In this document: positions 25,655-34,855 of the stretch, piece after piece
How positions within the stretch are numbered: the stretch's first letter is position 1
Layout of the letters: each line of letters starts with the position of its first letter
DNA from: Tatumella terrea
GTDB taxonomy: Bacteria; Pseudomonadota; Gammaproteobacteria; Enterobacterales; Enterobacteriaceae
DNA: 64,000 bases
Direction: 5' to 3'
Assembly: GCF_039523755.1 (NCBI RefSeq)
Contig: NZ_BAAAFX010000006.1
Span: 248,001-312,000, forward strand
The notes under the pieces: model-generated
What the model was told of the DNA's origin: nothing
Database searches by the model: none
Seen by the model: only the letters and a program-made list of their open reading frames with translations
Program-made: the position numbers and the translations under genes

Positions 25655-25731
25655 TGGTGCGTTCTAGTGGACTCGAACCACCGACCCCCACCATGTCAAG
25701 GTGGTGCTCTAACCAACTGAGCTAAGAACGC
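25655..25731 (-). tRNA. tRNA-Val (anticodon GAC), variant acceptor stem
   Basis: Same body and anticodon as its neighbours, but the acceptor stem reads GCGTTCT/AGAACGC: two base pairs changed with compensation on both strands, so the fold is intact. Only two bases separate it from the middle copy. It resembles the valV variant of E. coli. First gene of the transcript. Confidence 0.97.
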
Positions 25732-25764
25732 TTTTGCTATCAATCTGCCTGACAGCGGGGACGA

Positions 25765-25793
25765 ATATTAGCGGCACTCGGGGTTGCTGGCAA
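25765..25793 (-). promoter_or_regulatory. tRNA-Val cluster promoter
   Basis: On the minus strand TTGCCA (25793-25788), exactly 17 bases, then TAATAT (25770-25765), followed by a GC-rich TCGTCCCCGC discriminator typical of stringently controlled stable-RNA promoters. It lies about 35 bases before the first tRNA. Confidence 0.8.
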
Positions 25794-25889
25794 GCGGAAA
25801 AACTGATTTTTCATGCTGACTGTGCAGCAACTGTGCTATACGGACTGTTTTTAATCACCCGGGGCCTGAAAATACAGCCCCGGAAGCGA

Positions 25890-27263
25890 TTATTTAGCCG
25901 AGCGATGCAAAATGACCGACGCCGGTAAACGCTGGATCCGCGTTATCCGCCAGATCATCATGATGGCTGCTGCCGTCAGCCCGATAATAAAGCCACACCA
26001 GAAACCGGCCGGTCCCATGCGCGGGACCACCACATCGGTCAGTGCAAGCAGATACCCGCCAGGCAAGCCGAGCACCCAGTAGGCCACCAGGGTAATAAAA
26101 AAGATGGCGCGGGTGTCTTTATAGCCGCGCAGAATACCGCTGCCGATCACCTGGACGCTGTCGGAAAACTGATAGATGCCGGCCAGCAACATCAGATGTG
26201 CGGCTAATAACACGACCGGTGGGTCATCGTTATATAAAAGCGCAATGTCATGGCGGAAAATAATAGTGAAAAAGGCGGTGACACAGGCCAGACAGATCCC
26301 CACCCCCTGAGCCGTCCAGGCGGCAACCTTTGCTTCTGCGGCATCACCCTGGCCCAGCCGGTAACCGACACGGATCGTCGCCGCGACCCCCATGGACATC
26401 GGCAGTACAAACATCAGTGAGCTGAAGTTCAGGGCTATCTGGTGACCGGCCACATCGACGATCCCCAGCGGCGAGACCAGTAAAGCCACTACCGCAAACA
26501 ATGTCACCTCAAAGAACAGTGCCAGCGCGACAGGTAACCCTAACCAGAACAGACGCATCAGGATTTTGCGGTCCGGGGCAGAGCGAACCTCGAGATGATT
26601 CACATCCTTCAGGGCAGGCATACGTTTTACCCAATAGCGCATCACCAGGAACATCACCCAGTAGACCGAGGCCGTCGCGACTCCGCATCCCACACCTCCC
26701 AGTGCCGGCATGCCGAAGTGACCATAGATAAAGATATAGTTCAGCGGAATGTTAAACAGCAGCCCGATAAAACCGAGCACCATCCCGGGTTTGGTTCGGG
26801 ATAGTCCTTCACACTGATTACGTAATACCTGAAATAACAGATACCCCGGTGCACCCCACATCAGTGCATGCAGATAGCGGGCCGCTTTGTCGGCCAGTTG
26901 CGGGTCTATATCCGACAGGTGACGAAGCAGCAGACCGGCATTCCACAGAATAATGATAGTCAGAATCGACAAAAATACGGCCAGCCAGATAGCCTGATGT
27001 ACCTGAAAGATAATTTTGTTGCGTCGTCCGGACCCGTTGAGATGAGCAACCGTCGGCGTCAGTGCCAGCAGTAACCCCTGGCCAAAGAGGATCACCGGCA
27101 GCCAGATGGACGTCCCGATGGCGACGGCCGCCATATCGGTGGCACTGACCGAGCCTGCCATGATGGTATCGACAAATCCCATCGCGGTTTGTGCGACCTG
27201 AGCCAGGATCACGGGGATCGCGAGCCCCAGCAACTGGCGCGCTTCTGTAAAATACTTCTGCAC
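25890..27263 (-). CDS. mdtK: Multidrug efflux MATE transporter
   Basis: Inner-membrane Na+/H+-coupled multidrug exporter (MATE family, NorM branch). 457 aa, identical length to E. coli MdtK and highly similar throughout (AIPVILAQVAQTAMGFVDT, NFSSLMFVLPMS, QVIGSGILRGYKD). Twelve hydrophobic segments in two six-helix bundles. It is divergent from ribE with a 184-base gap, the E. coli arrangement. Confidence 0.96.
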   Translation of the reverse strand: MQKYFTEARQLLGLAIPVILAQVAQTAMGFVDTIMAGSVSATDMAAVAIGTSIWLPVILFGQGLLLALTPTVAHLNGSGRRNKIIFQVHQAIWLAVFLSILTIIILWNAGLLLRHLSDIDPQLADKAARYLHALMWGAPGYLLFQVLRNQCEGLSRTKPGMVLGFIGLLFNIPLNYIFIYGHFGMPALGGVGCGVATASVYWVMFLVMRYWVKRMPALKDVNHLEVRSAPDRKILMRLFWLGLPVALALFFEVTLFAVVALLVSPLGIVDVAGHQIALNFSSLMFVLPMSMGVAATIRVGYRLGQGDAAEAKVAAWTAQGVGICLACVTAFFTIIFRHDIALLYNDDPPVVLLAAHLMLLAGIYQFSDSVQVIGSGILRGYKDTRAIFFITLVAYWVLGLPGGYLLALTDVVVPRMGPAGFWCGFIIGLTAAAIMMIWRITRIQRLPASVILHRSAK

Positions 27264-27447
27264 GAATACACCTGTTAAAGAATTGAAGCAGTGGAAGAGA
27301 ACATCCTTTTCGACGCTTAGTGTAACGGTGTATGAAAACTTAGCAACCGGAGAAACGGGGGACGTGGATAACGCTAACGCCGCATTTACCCATAAACAGC
27401 AGCAAACCTCTGTGATACTCTGAAGAAAATTCTAAGGGAGATCTCAT

Positions 27448-28086
27448 ATGTTTACCGGTATTGTTCAGGGGATGGCTGAAGTCGTTGCTGTCGAAGAGAA
27501 ACCTCTGTTCCGCACCCATACACTCAGGTTTCCGCCGGAATGGTTAGACGGTCTGGAAACGGGGGCTTCGGTGGCGCATAACGGATGCTGTCTCACCGTG
27601 ACGGCGATTGACGGAGAGCGGGTCAGTTTTGATCTGATTAAAGAGACCCTGCGCGTCACTAACCTTAATGACGTCACCGTTGGCAGCCTGGTCAATATTG
27701 AGCGGGCCGCAAAGTTTTCTGATGAGATTGGCGGCCATCTGATGTCCGGTCATATCATGACGACCGCGGAGATCGTTAAAATTATCAGTTCAGAAAACAA
27801 CAAAGAAGTCTGGTTTAAACTGCAGGACGCCTCCCTCAGTAAATATGTATTACACAAAGGGTTTATCGGTATCGATGGCTGCAGCCTGACCCTCGGGGAT
27901 GTCGTCGGTAATAAGTTCTGTGTACACCTGATCCCGGAAACTCTGCAGCGCACCCTGCTGGGGGTGAAGAAGATCGGCAGCCGCGTCAACATTGAAATAG
28001 ATCCGAATACTCAGGCCATTGTGGACACCGTCGAGCGGGTTCTGGCGGCCAGAGAATTGACGGACAACGTTCTGCCATTAACCTAA
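27448..28086 (+). CDS. ribE: Riboflavin synthase alpha subunit
   Basis: Last step of riboflavin synthesis, dismutation of two 6,7-dimethyl-8-ribityllumazine molecules. 212 aa with two lumazine-binding repeats (about 1-97 and 98-195), each carrying an HL(M)SGH/CSLT-type motif, and the invariant start MFTGIVQG. The E. coli gene is also called ribC. An AAGGGAGA ribosome site precedes the ATG. No FMN riboswitch is evident upstream. Confidence 0.96.
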   Translation: MFTGIVQGMAEVVAVEEKPLFRTHTLRFPPEWLDGLETGASVAHNGCCLTVTAIDGERVSFDLIKETLRVTNLNDVTVGSLVNIERAAKFSDEIGGHLMSGHIMTTAEIVKIISSENNKEVWFKLQDASLSKYVLHKGFIGIDGCSLTLGDVVGNKFCVHLIPETLQRTLLGVKKIGSRVNIEIDPNTQAIVDTVERVLAARELTDNVLPLT

Positions 28087-28118
28087 AAAAAATGCAGCCT
28101 GCCAGGCTGCATTTTTCT
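28087..28118 (+). terminator. ribE intrinsic terminator
   Basis: ATGCAGCCTG and CAGGCTGCAT form a near-perfect stem immediately after the stop codon, preceded by an A run and followed by TTTTT. The flanking A and T runs allow it to serve cfa on the opposite strand too. Confidence 0.9.
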
Positions 28119-28134
28119 TTGACGCTAACACAGA

Positions 28135-29283
28135 TTAACGTGCGACGCGTAACCCCCCATCGATCCCGCGGCTGAATACGACCTGCCATAGCTGAATATC
28201 ACGTGAGCGGAAAGCACCGGCACAGGCATTCAGATAATAGGTGAACATCCGTTTGAAACGTTCGTCATAATTGCCTTCCAGCTGTGGCCAGCTTTCCAGA
28301 AAACGTTCGTACCAGGCCATCAGGGTGGTGTCATAATCCACGCCGAAGTTATGCCAGTCTTCCATCACGAAATGCGGTTCGCTGGTCTGTGCAATATGCA
28401 TCACCGAAGGCAGGCAACCGTTCGGGAAGATATACTTATCAATCCACGGGTCAACGTTCAGGTCAGTATGGTTTGAACCGATGGTATGCAATAAGAATAT
28501 ACCATCCGGTTTCAGGTTACGGGCGACAACGTCGAAATAGGTGGCATAATTTTTCGGGCCAACGTGTTCAAACATGCCGACCGAAACAATGCGATCAAAA
28601 GAAAGGTTCAGGTCACGATAATCCTGAAGCAGGATAGTCACGTCCAGATCTTTACAGCGCTCCCGGGCCATTTTCTGCTGTTCTGCCGAAATCGTCACTC
28701 CGTGGACGCTGACGCCGTAATGGCGGGCGGCAAACTCAGACAACCCGCCCCAGCCACAACCGATATCCAGCAGGGTCATGCCGGGTTTCAGTTCCAGTTT
28801 GCGGCAGATCATATCCAGTTTCGCTTCCTGCGCGGCTTCCAGGGTGGTTGCCTCTTTCCAGTAACCACAGGAATACTGCATATACGGGTCGAGCATCAGA
28901 CTGAATAAGTCATTCCCCAGGTCGTAGTGCTCTTTTCCGACAATCCAGGCACGTTTTTTAGACTGCAGATTTTTAAGGCGGGCGGTAGCGATGCGCAGGG
29001 TGTCTTTAAAATGGTGGGGTAATTGTTTATCGAGTTTGTTTTTTAATACCCGGTAGAAGAACTGGTCGAGCCTTTCACATTCCCACCATCCATCCATATA
29101 GCTTTCGCCCAACCCGAGAGAACCTTCCTGTAAAACCCGCTTAAAAAAATCAGGGTTTTTTACCCGGATATCCCAGGGCCGGTCGCCGTTAATGGTGATA
29201 TCCGCCATCGCCAGCATCTCAGTGGCGATACGATACCAATGATTTTCCTTGAGGCCCACTTCTGCTACACATGATGAACTCAT
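28135..29283 (-). CDS. cfa: Cyclopropane-fatty-acyl-phospholipid synthase
   Basis: SAM-dependent enzyme that cyclopropanates unsaturated acyl chains of membrane phospholipids at entry to stationary phase and under acid stress. The start at 29283 gives 382 aa, exactly the E. coli length, beginning MSSSC. The SAM-binding glycine motif LLDIGCGWGG is at 171-180, and the conserved LNACAGAFR holds the Cys equivalent to Cys354. E. coli cfa has a long regulated leader (sigma-S promoter, sRNA RydC). About 300 bases upstream here are AT-rich, but I cannot define the sites. Confidence 0.96.
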   Translation of the reverse strand: MSSSCVAEVGLKENHWYRIATEMLAMADITINGDRPWDIRVKNPDFFKRVLQEGSLGLGESYMDGWWECERLDQFFYRVLKNKLDKQLPHHFKDTLRIATARLKNLQSKKRAWIVGKEHYDLGNDLFSLMLDPYMQYSCGYWKEATTLEAAQEAKLDMICRKLELKPGMTLLDIGCGWGGLSEFAARHYGVSVHGVTISAEQQKMARERCKDLDVTILLQDYRDLNLSFDRIVSVGMFEHVGPKNYATYFDVVARNLKPDGIFLLHTIGSNHTDLNVDPWIDKYIFPNGCLPSVMHIAQTSEPHFVMEDWHNFGVDYDTTLMAWYERFLESWPQLEGNYDERFKRMFTYYLNACAGAFRSRDIQLWQVVFSRGIDGGLRVAR

Positions 29284-29531
29284 ACGCTTATTATCACCTG
29301 TTCTGTTTGAACCTGAAGAAAGAATAGCCAACTTTCACCGGTCCGTGAGTAAACTCACAAAAACGTGTATTTATAATTAAAGACAAAGCAGAGGATAGTG
29401 TAAATATCGAAAAATGCGCATATGCCGTGAGAGCACATTAAATTTTATTATAAATGTAGTGACTTATTTTAATATTTTGTCACCTGGGTGATTATATGCC
29501 GTGCGAACAGAATGTTCAATGATCAGGATTA

Positions 29532-29569
29532 GTCTGCTAAGGATGAAATAAATTTTATCCTTAGCAGAC
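29532..29569 (-). terminator. Long inverted repeat between cfa and punC
   Basis: Arms GTCTGCTAAGGAT and ATCCTTAGCAGAC (13 bases, perfect) flank an AT-only core that extends the pairing. It sits 25 bases after the punC stop, in a 311-base gap with no gene. Probably the punC transcript end, though no T tract follows. Confidence 0.5.
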
Positions 29570-29594
29570 CGTCACGGAGGGGAAGAGCGGGGGA

Positions 29595-30758
29595 TCAGGT
29601 GCGTTTTTGCTGCAAGTAACCGGCCAGGGCCAGTATGACGGTCACCCCCATCGCGGTCACCGTGGTCATGAGCGGTTGCTCAGGATGTCCGGAGACAATC
29701 AGGCTGAACACAAAACAAAGGCCCAGTTGTAAGGTGTTTTGCAGTGCCGCAGCCTTGCCACTGGCGGACGGGAACTGCTGCAGAGCCGCTGACACCACGA
29801 CAGGATAAATAGCGCCGTTCGCCATCGCCATGCCGCAGAAGGGTAACAGTAATGTCAGTAATGATGCCTGTCCGGAATAAGCGGCCGCCATCGTCGCAAT
29901 AATGCTCACGGCATACAGCGCCAGCAACCAGGGAAGCAGGCGTGCGGCATTGAAATGGTTCATCAGTAACCGGCAGCCGAATCCGCCGATGAGAAATGTC
30001 ACTGTTTGCGGAATATAACTCAGCCCGATGTCGGCCGGTGTCAGGCCCAGTGCCGATAAAATAAAGGGAGAACCGGTCAGCCATGCAAAAAAACTGGCGG
30101 AGCAGGCCGAATAGATCAGTACATTGCCACGGTAGGCGCGATCGGCCAGCAGATCGGTAAAGCGGACTTTCACTGGCTTTTTTGCCGCAGCACGGTCAGG
30201 TTCGCGTGAGGCTGCCGGCAAAAACAGCGTTGAAGCCATCATTGCAACGGTTACCATCGTCAGTACCAGAAAAACCGAACGCCAGTGGAAATGTGCGAGC
30301 AGCCAGGCGCCGAGTAACGGGGCGAGTGCCGGTGAAAGCGCGACCAGAGGCATGATGGTGGCAAAAATCTTCTGACTGCGTGAGGCCGGATAGTGGTCCA
30401 GTACCAGTGATTGCCAGCTGACAGCCGCGGCACAGACGCCGATAGCCTGGATAAAACGCAGGGCGAGTAACATCACCGGCGAGGTCACCCATAGCATGGC
30501 CAGACAACTGGCGGCAAAAATTCCCAGTCCGCACAACAGTACCGGTTTACGGCCGATCACATCAGACAGGGGCCCCCACAGTAACTGGCCGCAGGCGAAA
30601 CCGGCCAGAAACAGGCTCAGGCTGGCGCTGATCACCCCGGCACTGGTACCCAGGTCCTGTTTCATTGCACCAAAGGCCGGTAAATACATGTCTGTGGCCA
30701 GAAAGCCCAGCATACTGAGTAATGCCAGATAAATTAAAAATAACACCGGATGCCTCAT
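29595..30758 (-). CDS. punC: Purine nucleoside MFS transporter PunC
   Basis: Twelve-helix major facilitator of the Bcr/CflA type, 387 aa, matching E. coli YdhC/PunC in sequence (GFLATDMYLPAF, LIYSACSASFFAWLTGSPFI, MANGAIYPVVV). The ATG at 30758 follows AGGAG and is preferred to one ten codons upstream. PunC has been linked to adenosine/purine uptake under control of the adjacent divergent LysR regulator PunR. Drug efflux is the older annotation of the family. Confidence 0.88.
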   Translation of the reverse strand: MRHPVLFLIYLALLSMLGFLATDMYLPAFGAMKQDLGTSAGVISASLSLFLAGFACGQLLWGPLSDVIGRKPVLLCGLGIFAASCLAMLWVTSPVMLLALRFIQAIGVCAAAVSWQSLVLDHYPASRSQKIFATIMPLVALSPALAPLLGAWLLAHFHWRSVFLVLTMVTVAMMASTLFLPAASREPDRAAAKKPVKVRFTDLLADRAYRGNVLIYSACSASFFAWLTGSPFILSALGLTPADIGLSYIPQTVTFLIGGFGCRLLMNHFNAARLLPWLLALYAVSIIATMAAAYSGQASLLTLLLPFCGMAMANGAIYPVVVSAALQQFPSASGKAAALQNTLQLGLCFVFSLIVSGHPEQPLMTTVTAMGVTVILALAGYLQQKRT

Positions 30759-30863
30759 GACATCTCCTCTAATAAAAATTTCGGGCAAAGTGTAAAAGGG
30801 TGCATTGCCTGTTGTGAATCGGTAATATTTGCGATTAACGTTTAAAAATTTTGAAAGGTCATT

Positions 30864-31766
30864 ATGTGGTCTGAATATGCACTTGAAGTGGTGGATGCGG
30901 TATCAAGGAATGGTAGCTTCAGTGCGGCGGCAAGAGAGCTGCATCGCGTGCCGTCGGCCATTAGCTACACGGTGAGGCAGCTTGAGGAATGGCTGGCGGT
31001 TCCCTTATTTGAGCGCCATCACCGGGATGTGATCCTCACCCCGGCCGGGGAACATTTTATCCGTGAAAGCCGGGGGGTTATCAAAAAAATGCAATCTACC
31101 CGTCGTCAGTGTCAGCAACTGGCGAACGGCTGGCGTGGACAGGTCAGTATCGCCGTGGACAGGATTGTTAAACCGCAACGTATGCAGCAACTGGTGACTG
31201 ACTTTTATCGCCATTTTCCGGATATTGAATTGCACATCAGTGAAGAAGTGTTTAATGGTGTATGGGATGCGCTGGCCGATGGCAGGGTGGATATGGCTAT
31301 TGGTGCAACCCGTGCCGTGCCGGTGACCGGGCGGTTTGACTTCCGGGATATGGGGCACCTGAACTGGCGTTGTATTGTCAGTGCCGATCACCCTCTGGCG
31401 ACAGGGGGGCCGCCGGGAGAAGAGAAATTGCGCGCCTGGCCCTCACTGATGCTGGAAGATACGTCCAGGGCCTTACCCCGACGTATCACCTGGTCACTGG
31501 ATAATCAGCGACGTATGCCGGTGCCGGACTGGCAAACCGGTCTCGACTGCGTCAGGGCTGGGTTGTGTGTCGCCATGGTGCCGGGCCATCTGGCCAGGCC
31601 GCTGTTATCCCACGGCGAGGCCAGAGAATTACAGTTACCCGCCCCGTTTCCGGAAAGCCCCTGTTGCGTCAGTTGGGCCGGGGAACGTAGCTCACCGGCC
31701 TTACGCTGGATCCTCGACTACCTCGGGGATACTGACACACTGAATCAGGAGTGGCTGAGGGAATAA
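30864..31766 (+). CDS. punR: LysR-type regulator PunR
   Basis: 300-aa LysR-family activator with an N-terminal winged helix (MWSEYALEVVDAVSRNGSFS to about residue 60) and a C-terminal effector domain. It is very close to E. coli YdhB/PunR (RVPSAISYTVRQLEEWLAVPLFER). Divergent from punC by 105 bases, as in E. coli, where it activates punC. It ends nine bases from the convergent purR. Confidence 0.9.
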   Translation: MWSEYALEVVDAVSRNGSFSAAARELHRVPSAISYTVRQLEEWLAVPLFERHHRDVILTPAGEHFIRESRGVIKKMQSTRRQCQQLANGWRGQVSIAVDRIVKPQRMQQLVTDFYRHFPDIELHISEEVFNGVWDALADGRVDMAIGATRAVPVTGRFDFRDMGHLNWRCIVSADHPLATGGPPGEEKLRAWPSLMLEDTSRALPRRITWSLDNQRRMPVPDWQTGLDCVRAGLCVAMVPGHLARPLLSHGEARELQLPAPFPESPCCVSWAGERSSPALRWILDYLGDTDTLNQEWLRE

Positions 31767-31775
31767 ACGTGGCGC

Positions 31776-32801
31776 TTAGCGACGATAATCGACAAAAGGC
31801 CCATCCGTCACCGAACGGCGCTCAATCAGCCGTGGATTGACCTCAATGGTCTGAGGCTCCTCGCGTTTATTGACGATGCGGTCCAGCAACATATCCAGTG
31901 CCTTTTCACCCAGTTCACTTTTCGGCTGATGGATAGTGGTCAGCGCCGGGGTGAAGTAACGTGAATTGCGCACGTTATCATAGCCGATGATCGATATATC
32001 CTGCGGGACGCGTAATCCCTGTTCATCGGCAGCACAGATGGCACCCATCGCCATAATATCGCCGCCGCAGAACACCGCGGTCGGCAGTTGGGGTTGCGCA
32101 AGCAGCTGCTGCATGGCCTGATAGCCGGACTCCGGTTCAAAATCGCCCTGTACCAGCCATTCGTCACGCAGGGTGATACCGGCTTCCTGTAATGCTTTCA
32201 GGAAGCCAGACAGGCGTCCGCCTCCGGTGTTGCGTTCCATCTGCCCCGGGATACAGCCGATATCACGGTGACCCCGTTCGATCAGATAGCGTCCGGCCAT
32301 ATATCCGCCCTGGAAAGCGTTGTCCAGAATGGTATCGGTAAAATCCCCGCGGGAAACGCCCCAGTCCATGACCACCATCGGAATATTGCGGCTCTGTTCC
32401 AGCATATCCAGTAAGTCCTGCGGATACTCCGCACACATCACCAGCAGACCATCCACCCGTTTCTGGGCCATCATCGACAGGTAAGCACGCTGTTTTTTCA
32501 GATCATTATCGGCATTTCCGAGGATCAGGGTATAACCGTTCTCGAAACATTTTTTCTCGATAACTTCGATGATCTCTGCAAAATAGGGGGCTTCCAGGGA
32601 CGTCGACAGCAGTCCTATGGTCCGGGTGTTATTCACTTTAAGACTTCTGGCGACGGCACTCGGGGAATAATGCAATTCATTAATTGCCTCCCGGACAGCC
32701 TTGCAGGTGTCTTCCGCAACAAAGCGGGTCTGATTAATGACATGTGAAACGGTAGTGGTGGAAACCCCTGCGCGTTTCGCCACATCTTTAATAGTTGCCA
32801 T
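31776..32801 (-). CDS. purR: Purine repressor
   Basis: LacI-family repressor of purine biosynthesis genes, corepressed by hypoxanthine and guanine. 341 aa, as in E. coli, with the N-terminal helix-turn-helix MATIKDVAKRAGVSTTTVSH and hinge helix (about 1-60), then the corepressor-binding core (SIIGYDNVRNSRYFTPALTT). A PurR-box-like sequence about 45 bases upstream suggests autoregulation. Confidence 0.97.
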   Translation of the reverse strand: MATIKDVAKRAGVSTTTVSHVINQTRFVAEDTCKAVREAINELHYSPSAVARSLKVNNTRTIGLLSTSLEAPYFAEIIEVIEKKCFENGYTLILGNADNDLKKQRAYLSMMAQKRVDGLLVMCAEYPQDLLDMLEQSRNIPMVVMDWGVSRGDFTDTILDNAFQGGYMAGRYLIERGHRDIGCIPGQMERNTGGGRLSGFLKALQEAGITLRDEWLVQGDFEPESGYQAMQQLLAQPQLPTAVFCGGDIMAMGAICAADEQGLRVPQDISIIGYDNVRNSRYFTPALTTIHQPKSELGEKALDMLLDRIVNKREEPQTIEVNPRLIERRSVTDGPFVDYRR

Positions 32802-32842
32802 TCAATACTTACTCCGGGTTTATCATTATTCTGTGCTGGCCG

Positions 32843-32858
32843 AGTTAATCGTTTGCGT
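32843..32858 (-). promoter_or_regulatory. Candidate PurR box upstream of purR
   Basis: On the minus strand ACGCAAACGATTAACT shares the full ACGCAAACG half and part of the second half of the consensus ACGCAAACGTTTNCNT. Position before purR fits the autoregulation known in E. coli. Confidence 0.5.
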
Positions 32859-33070
32859 TTGCCCGAACTCAGGCAATCGTTCGTAATGTAGGGGGGACGA
32901 TTGACCTGTGACGGGACGATAATCGCGCTCGAAATTTCAGCACGCATCATCGTTGCGCAACGAAGGGCGGCAATTCTAGCAAGGTCACGCCAATAAAACG
33001 AGATTTTTGCGCAACAGTATGGTAATTATAATAATGTCCACACAATTGTTGTGCTTATAAGGGGGAGCGA

Positions 33071-33160
33071 ATGGATACTGATCTTAAACTGGCACTGACC
33101 ACCACGGTTGTCGCATTACTGATGATTTGTGCATTCAGTTTTACTGCAATTATGCATTAA
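33071..33160 (+). CDS. ynhF: Small membrane protein YnhF
   Basis: 29-aa single-span peptide (MDTDLKLALTTTVVALLMIC...) matching E. coli YnhF (MSTDLKFSLVTTIIVLGLIV...) in length, N-terminus and position beside purR. A GGGGGAG ribosome site precedes the ATG and a strong terminator follows 46 bases later. YnhF is described as a small stress-associated inner-membrane protein of unknown mechanism. Confidence 0.85.
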   Translation: MDTDLKLALTTTVVALLMICAFSFTAIMH

Positions 33161-33206
33161 CGGATGCATCCGGCCCCGGGAGGGTATTTCTGTCCCGCGA
33201 CGGTAA

Positions 33207-33240
33207 ATAAAAAAGCCTGAACAGTGTTCAGGCTTTTTTA
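33207..33240. terminator. Bidirectional terminator between ynhF and mepH
   Basis: AAAAGCCTGAAC and GTTCAGGCTTTT form a 12-base stem with A and T runs on both sides, able to end ynhF and the convergent mepH. Confidence 0.92.
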
Positions 33241-33278
33241 TGCTTCCTCTGTCGGAAGGACCGGTAACCGGTGCTGAA

Positions 33279-34076
33279 TTAGCGTACCGTCGTCGGGGTC
33301 ATCACGCGGCGGGCACCAATGTAGTGGCTCTGCCAGTATTCGTTGCTCAGGGCACTGATCTGTATGTCTTTGCCGGTACGCGGGGACTGAATAAATTTAC
33401 CGTTACCCAGGTAGACACCGACATGGTCGGCCTTTTCACGGCCATGAATATGGAAGAACACCAGGTCGCCTTTTTCTAACTGATTACGTTTGATCGGCGC
33501 GGCATCGCGCAGGTGGAACATTTCGTTAGCGGTACGCGGGATCCGGTAATTCACCAAATCTTTATAGGCGTAATAGACCAGTCCGCTGCAATCGAAACCG
33601 GTATGGGGCGAAGAGCCTCCCCACTGATAGGGTTTACCTAGCTGGTCCATCAGTTTAACCATGGCGGTTTGACGGGCTTTCTGATAACGCATGCGGTGCG
33701 TACTGCTCATACGAATAGCGGTCAGTTTCTCTGACGGGCGGGCGTTCGATTTACGGGCAACGGGGCGATGACGTCCGTAAACTTTCTTTTCAATACGGTG
33801 ATGTTCTGCGGTGCGGTGTTGCTCTTCACGGGCAGGATGTTCTCTGAGTTTGCGATGGCTGGCTAAGGCTTTTACACGGTGGCTAAGGGGCTGACGCGTT
33901 TTATGCCGTGAGCTGGTGGCTTTCACCGGTCTGCGCTTTCTTCGCATATCTTCGGTAACATTTTTCCGTGTCGCTTTATGATGAGAGACATTAATAGCAG
34001 AACGTGGCGCAGCTTCGGCGACGTTAAAAAACAGCTGTGCAACAGCAAGAATAAAAAGCGTGATAAGTAAACGCAT
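33279..34076 (-). CDS. mepH: Murein DD-endopeptidase MepH
   Basis: Periplasmic NlpC/P60 endopeptidase that cleaves peptide crosslinks during cell-wall growth. 265 aa (E. coli MepH/YdhO 271). Signal peptide about residues 1-22, then a long basic low-complexity linker (about 24-135, rich in Arg, Lys and His), then the catalytic domain with Cys163 (GFDCSGLVYY), His218 (DHVGVYLG) and Gln230 as the likely triad. sodB, its E. coli neighbour, is missing here. Confidence 0.92.
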   Translation of the reverse strand: MRLLITLFILAVAQLFFNVAEAAPRSAINVSHHKATRKNVTEDMRRKRRPVKATSSRHKTRQPLSHRVKALASHRKLREHPAREEQHRTAEHHRIEKKVYGRHRPVARKSNARPSEKLTAIRMSSTHRMRYQKARQTAMVKLMDQLGKPYQWGGSSPHTGFDCSGLVYYAYKDLVNYRIPRTANEMFHLRDAAPIKRNQLEKGDLVFFHIHGREKADHVGVYLGNGKFIQSPRTGKDIQISALSNEYWQSHYIGARRVMTPTTVR

Positions 34077-34436
34077 AGTTGTCAGGTTACAGGTTAAATG
34101 TCCCGGAAAGAGAGAACATATTTAAAAAATAACATCTGACCTTTCAGCCAGCCCCAAATGCATTCTAATCCAGGTATTTATCAAATGTTAAGGTCTTTTT
34201 TCCGGAATCTGTTACGAGAAGTTTTTTGCCGGAAAATTGAGCGCAAACAGGCAATTAACGCATCTGTTTTACCGTAAATCCCCCCTCTGAGACGTGACCG
34301 CTGTCACAGAAGGGCCATTTAACGGCTTGTGCTTAAGTCACTATGTAAACGTTATCGTCATAAAATGTCGTTTTTATTAATCCGCCGTTATCGCTTACAA
34401 TGGGCAGACATGTCGTTTTGTTGCAAAGGAAGTATG
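34077..34436. other. mepH-grxD intergenic region
   Basis: 360 bases between divergent genes with no supported reading frame. It must hold both promoters. A TACAAT -10-like element for grxD lies at 34396-34401. No further feature is clear. Confidence 0.4.
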
Positions 34437-34769
34437 ATGAGCACGTTAGAAAAAATTCAGACTCAGATTTCAGAAAACCCGATCCTTCTGTACATGAAAG
34501 GTTCCCCTAAGCTGCCAAGCTGTGGTTTTTCGGCCCAGGCGGTACAGGCACTTTCTGCGTGTGGTCAGCGTTTTGCTTACGTGGATATACTGCAGAACCC
34601 GGACATTCGTGCAGAACTGCCGAAATATGCCAACTGGCCGACGTTTCCGCAATTATGGGTAGACGGCGAGCTGGTCGGTGGCTGCGATATTATTATGGAA
34701 ATGTATCAGCGTGGTGAATTACAGCAGCTGATCAAAGAAACGGCAGAAAAATATCCTGCCGCGGAATAA
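34437..34769 (+). CDS. grxD: Monothiol glutaredoxin GrxD
   Basis: CGFS-type monothiol glutaredoxin that binds a [2Fe-2S] cluster with glutathione and a BolA partner, acting in iron-sulfur trafficking and iron regulation. 110 aa from the ATG at 34437 (another ATG directly precedes it; AAAGGAAG is the ribosome site). LYMKGSPKLPSCGFS contains Cys29, and GGCDIIMEM is the GSH-binding motif. The open frame upstream (from 34329) is not part of the family. In E. coli lhr lies between grxD and rnt; here it is absent. Confidence 0.95.
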   Translation: MSTLEKIQTQISENPILLYMKGSPKLPSCGFSAQAVQALSACGQRFAYVDILQNPDIRAELPKYANWPTFPQLWVDGELVGGCDIIMEMYQRGELQQLIKETAEKYPAAE

Positions 34770-34791
34770 ACTGACGTTTCCCCCGTTTCAG

Positions 34792-34820
34792 ATGCCCGCA
34801 ATGACTGCGGGCATTTTTTT
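34792..34820 (+). terminator. grxD intrinsic terminator
   Basis: ATGCCCGCA/TGCGGGCAT hairpin followed by seven T, 22 bases after the stop. Confidence 0.9.
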
Positions 34821-34855
34821 GTCCTGGCATAGCCGGACAGGGCATAAGATAACGC

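Noticed and set aside
25434..25667. 77-aa open frame with two identical halves
   Set aside because: It is the antisense of the duplicated tRNA-Val genes.
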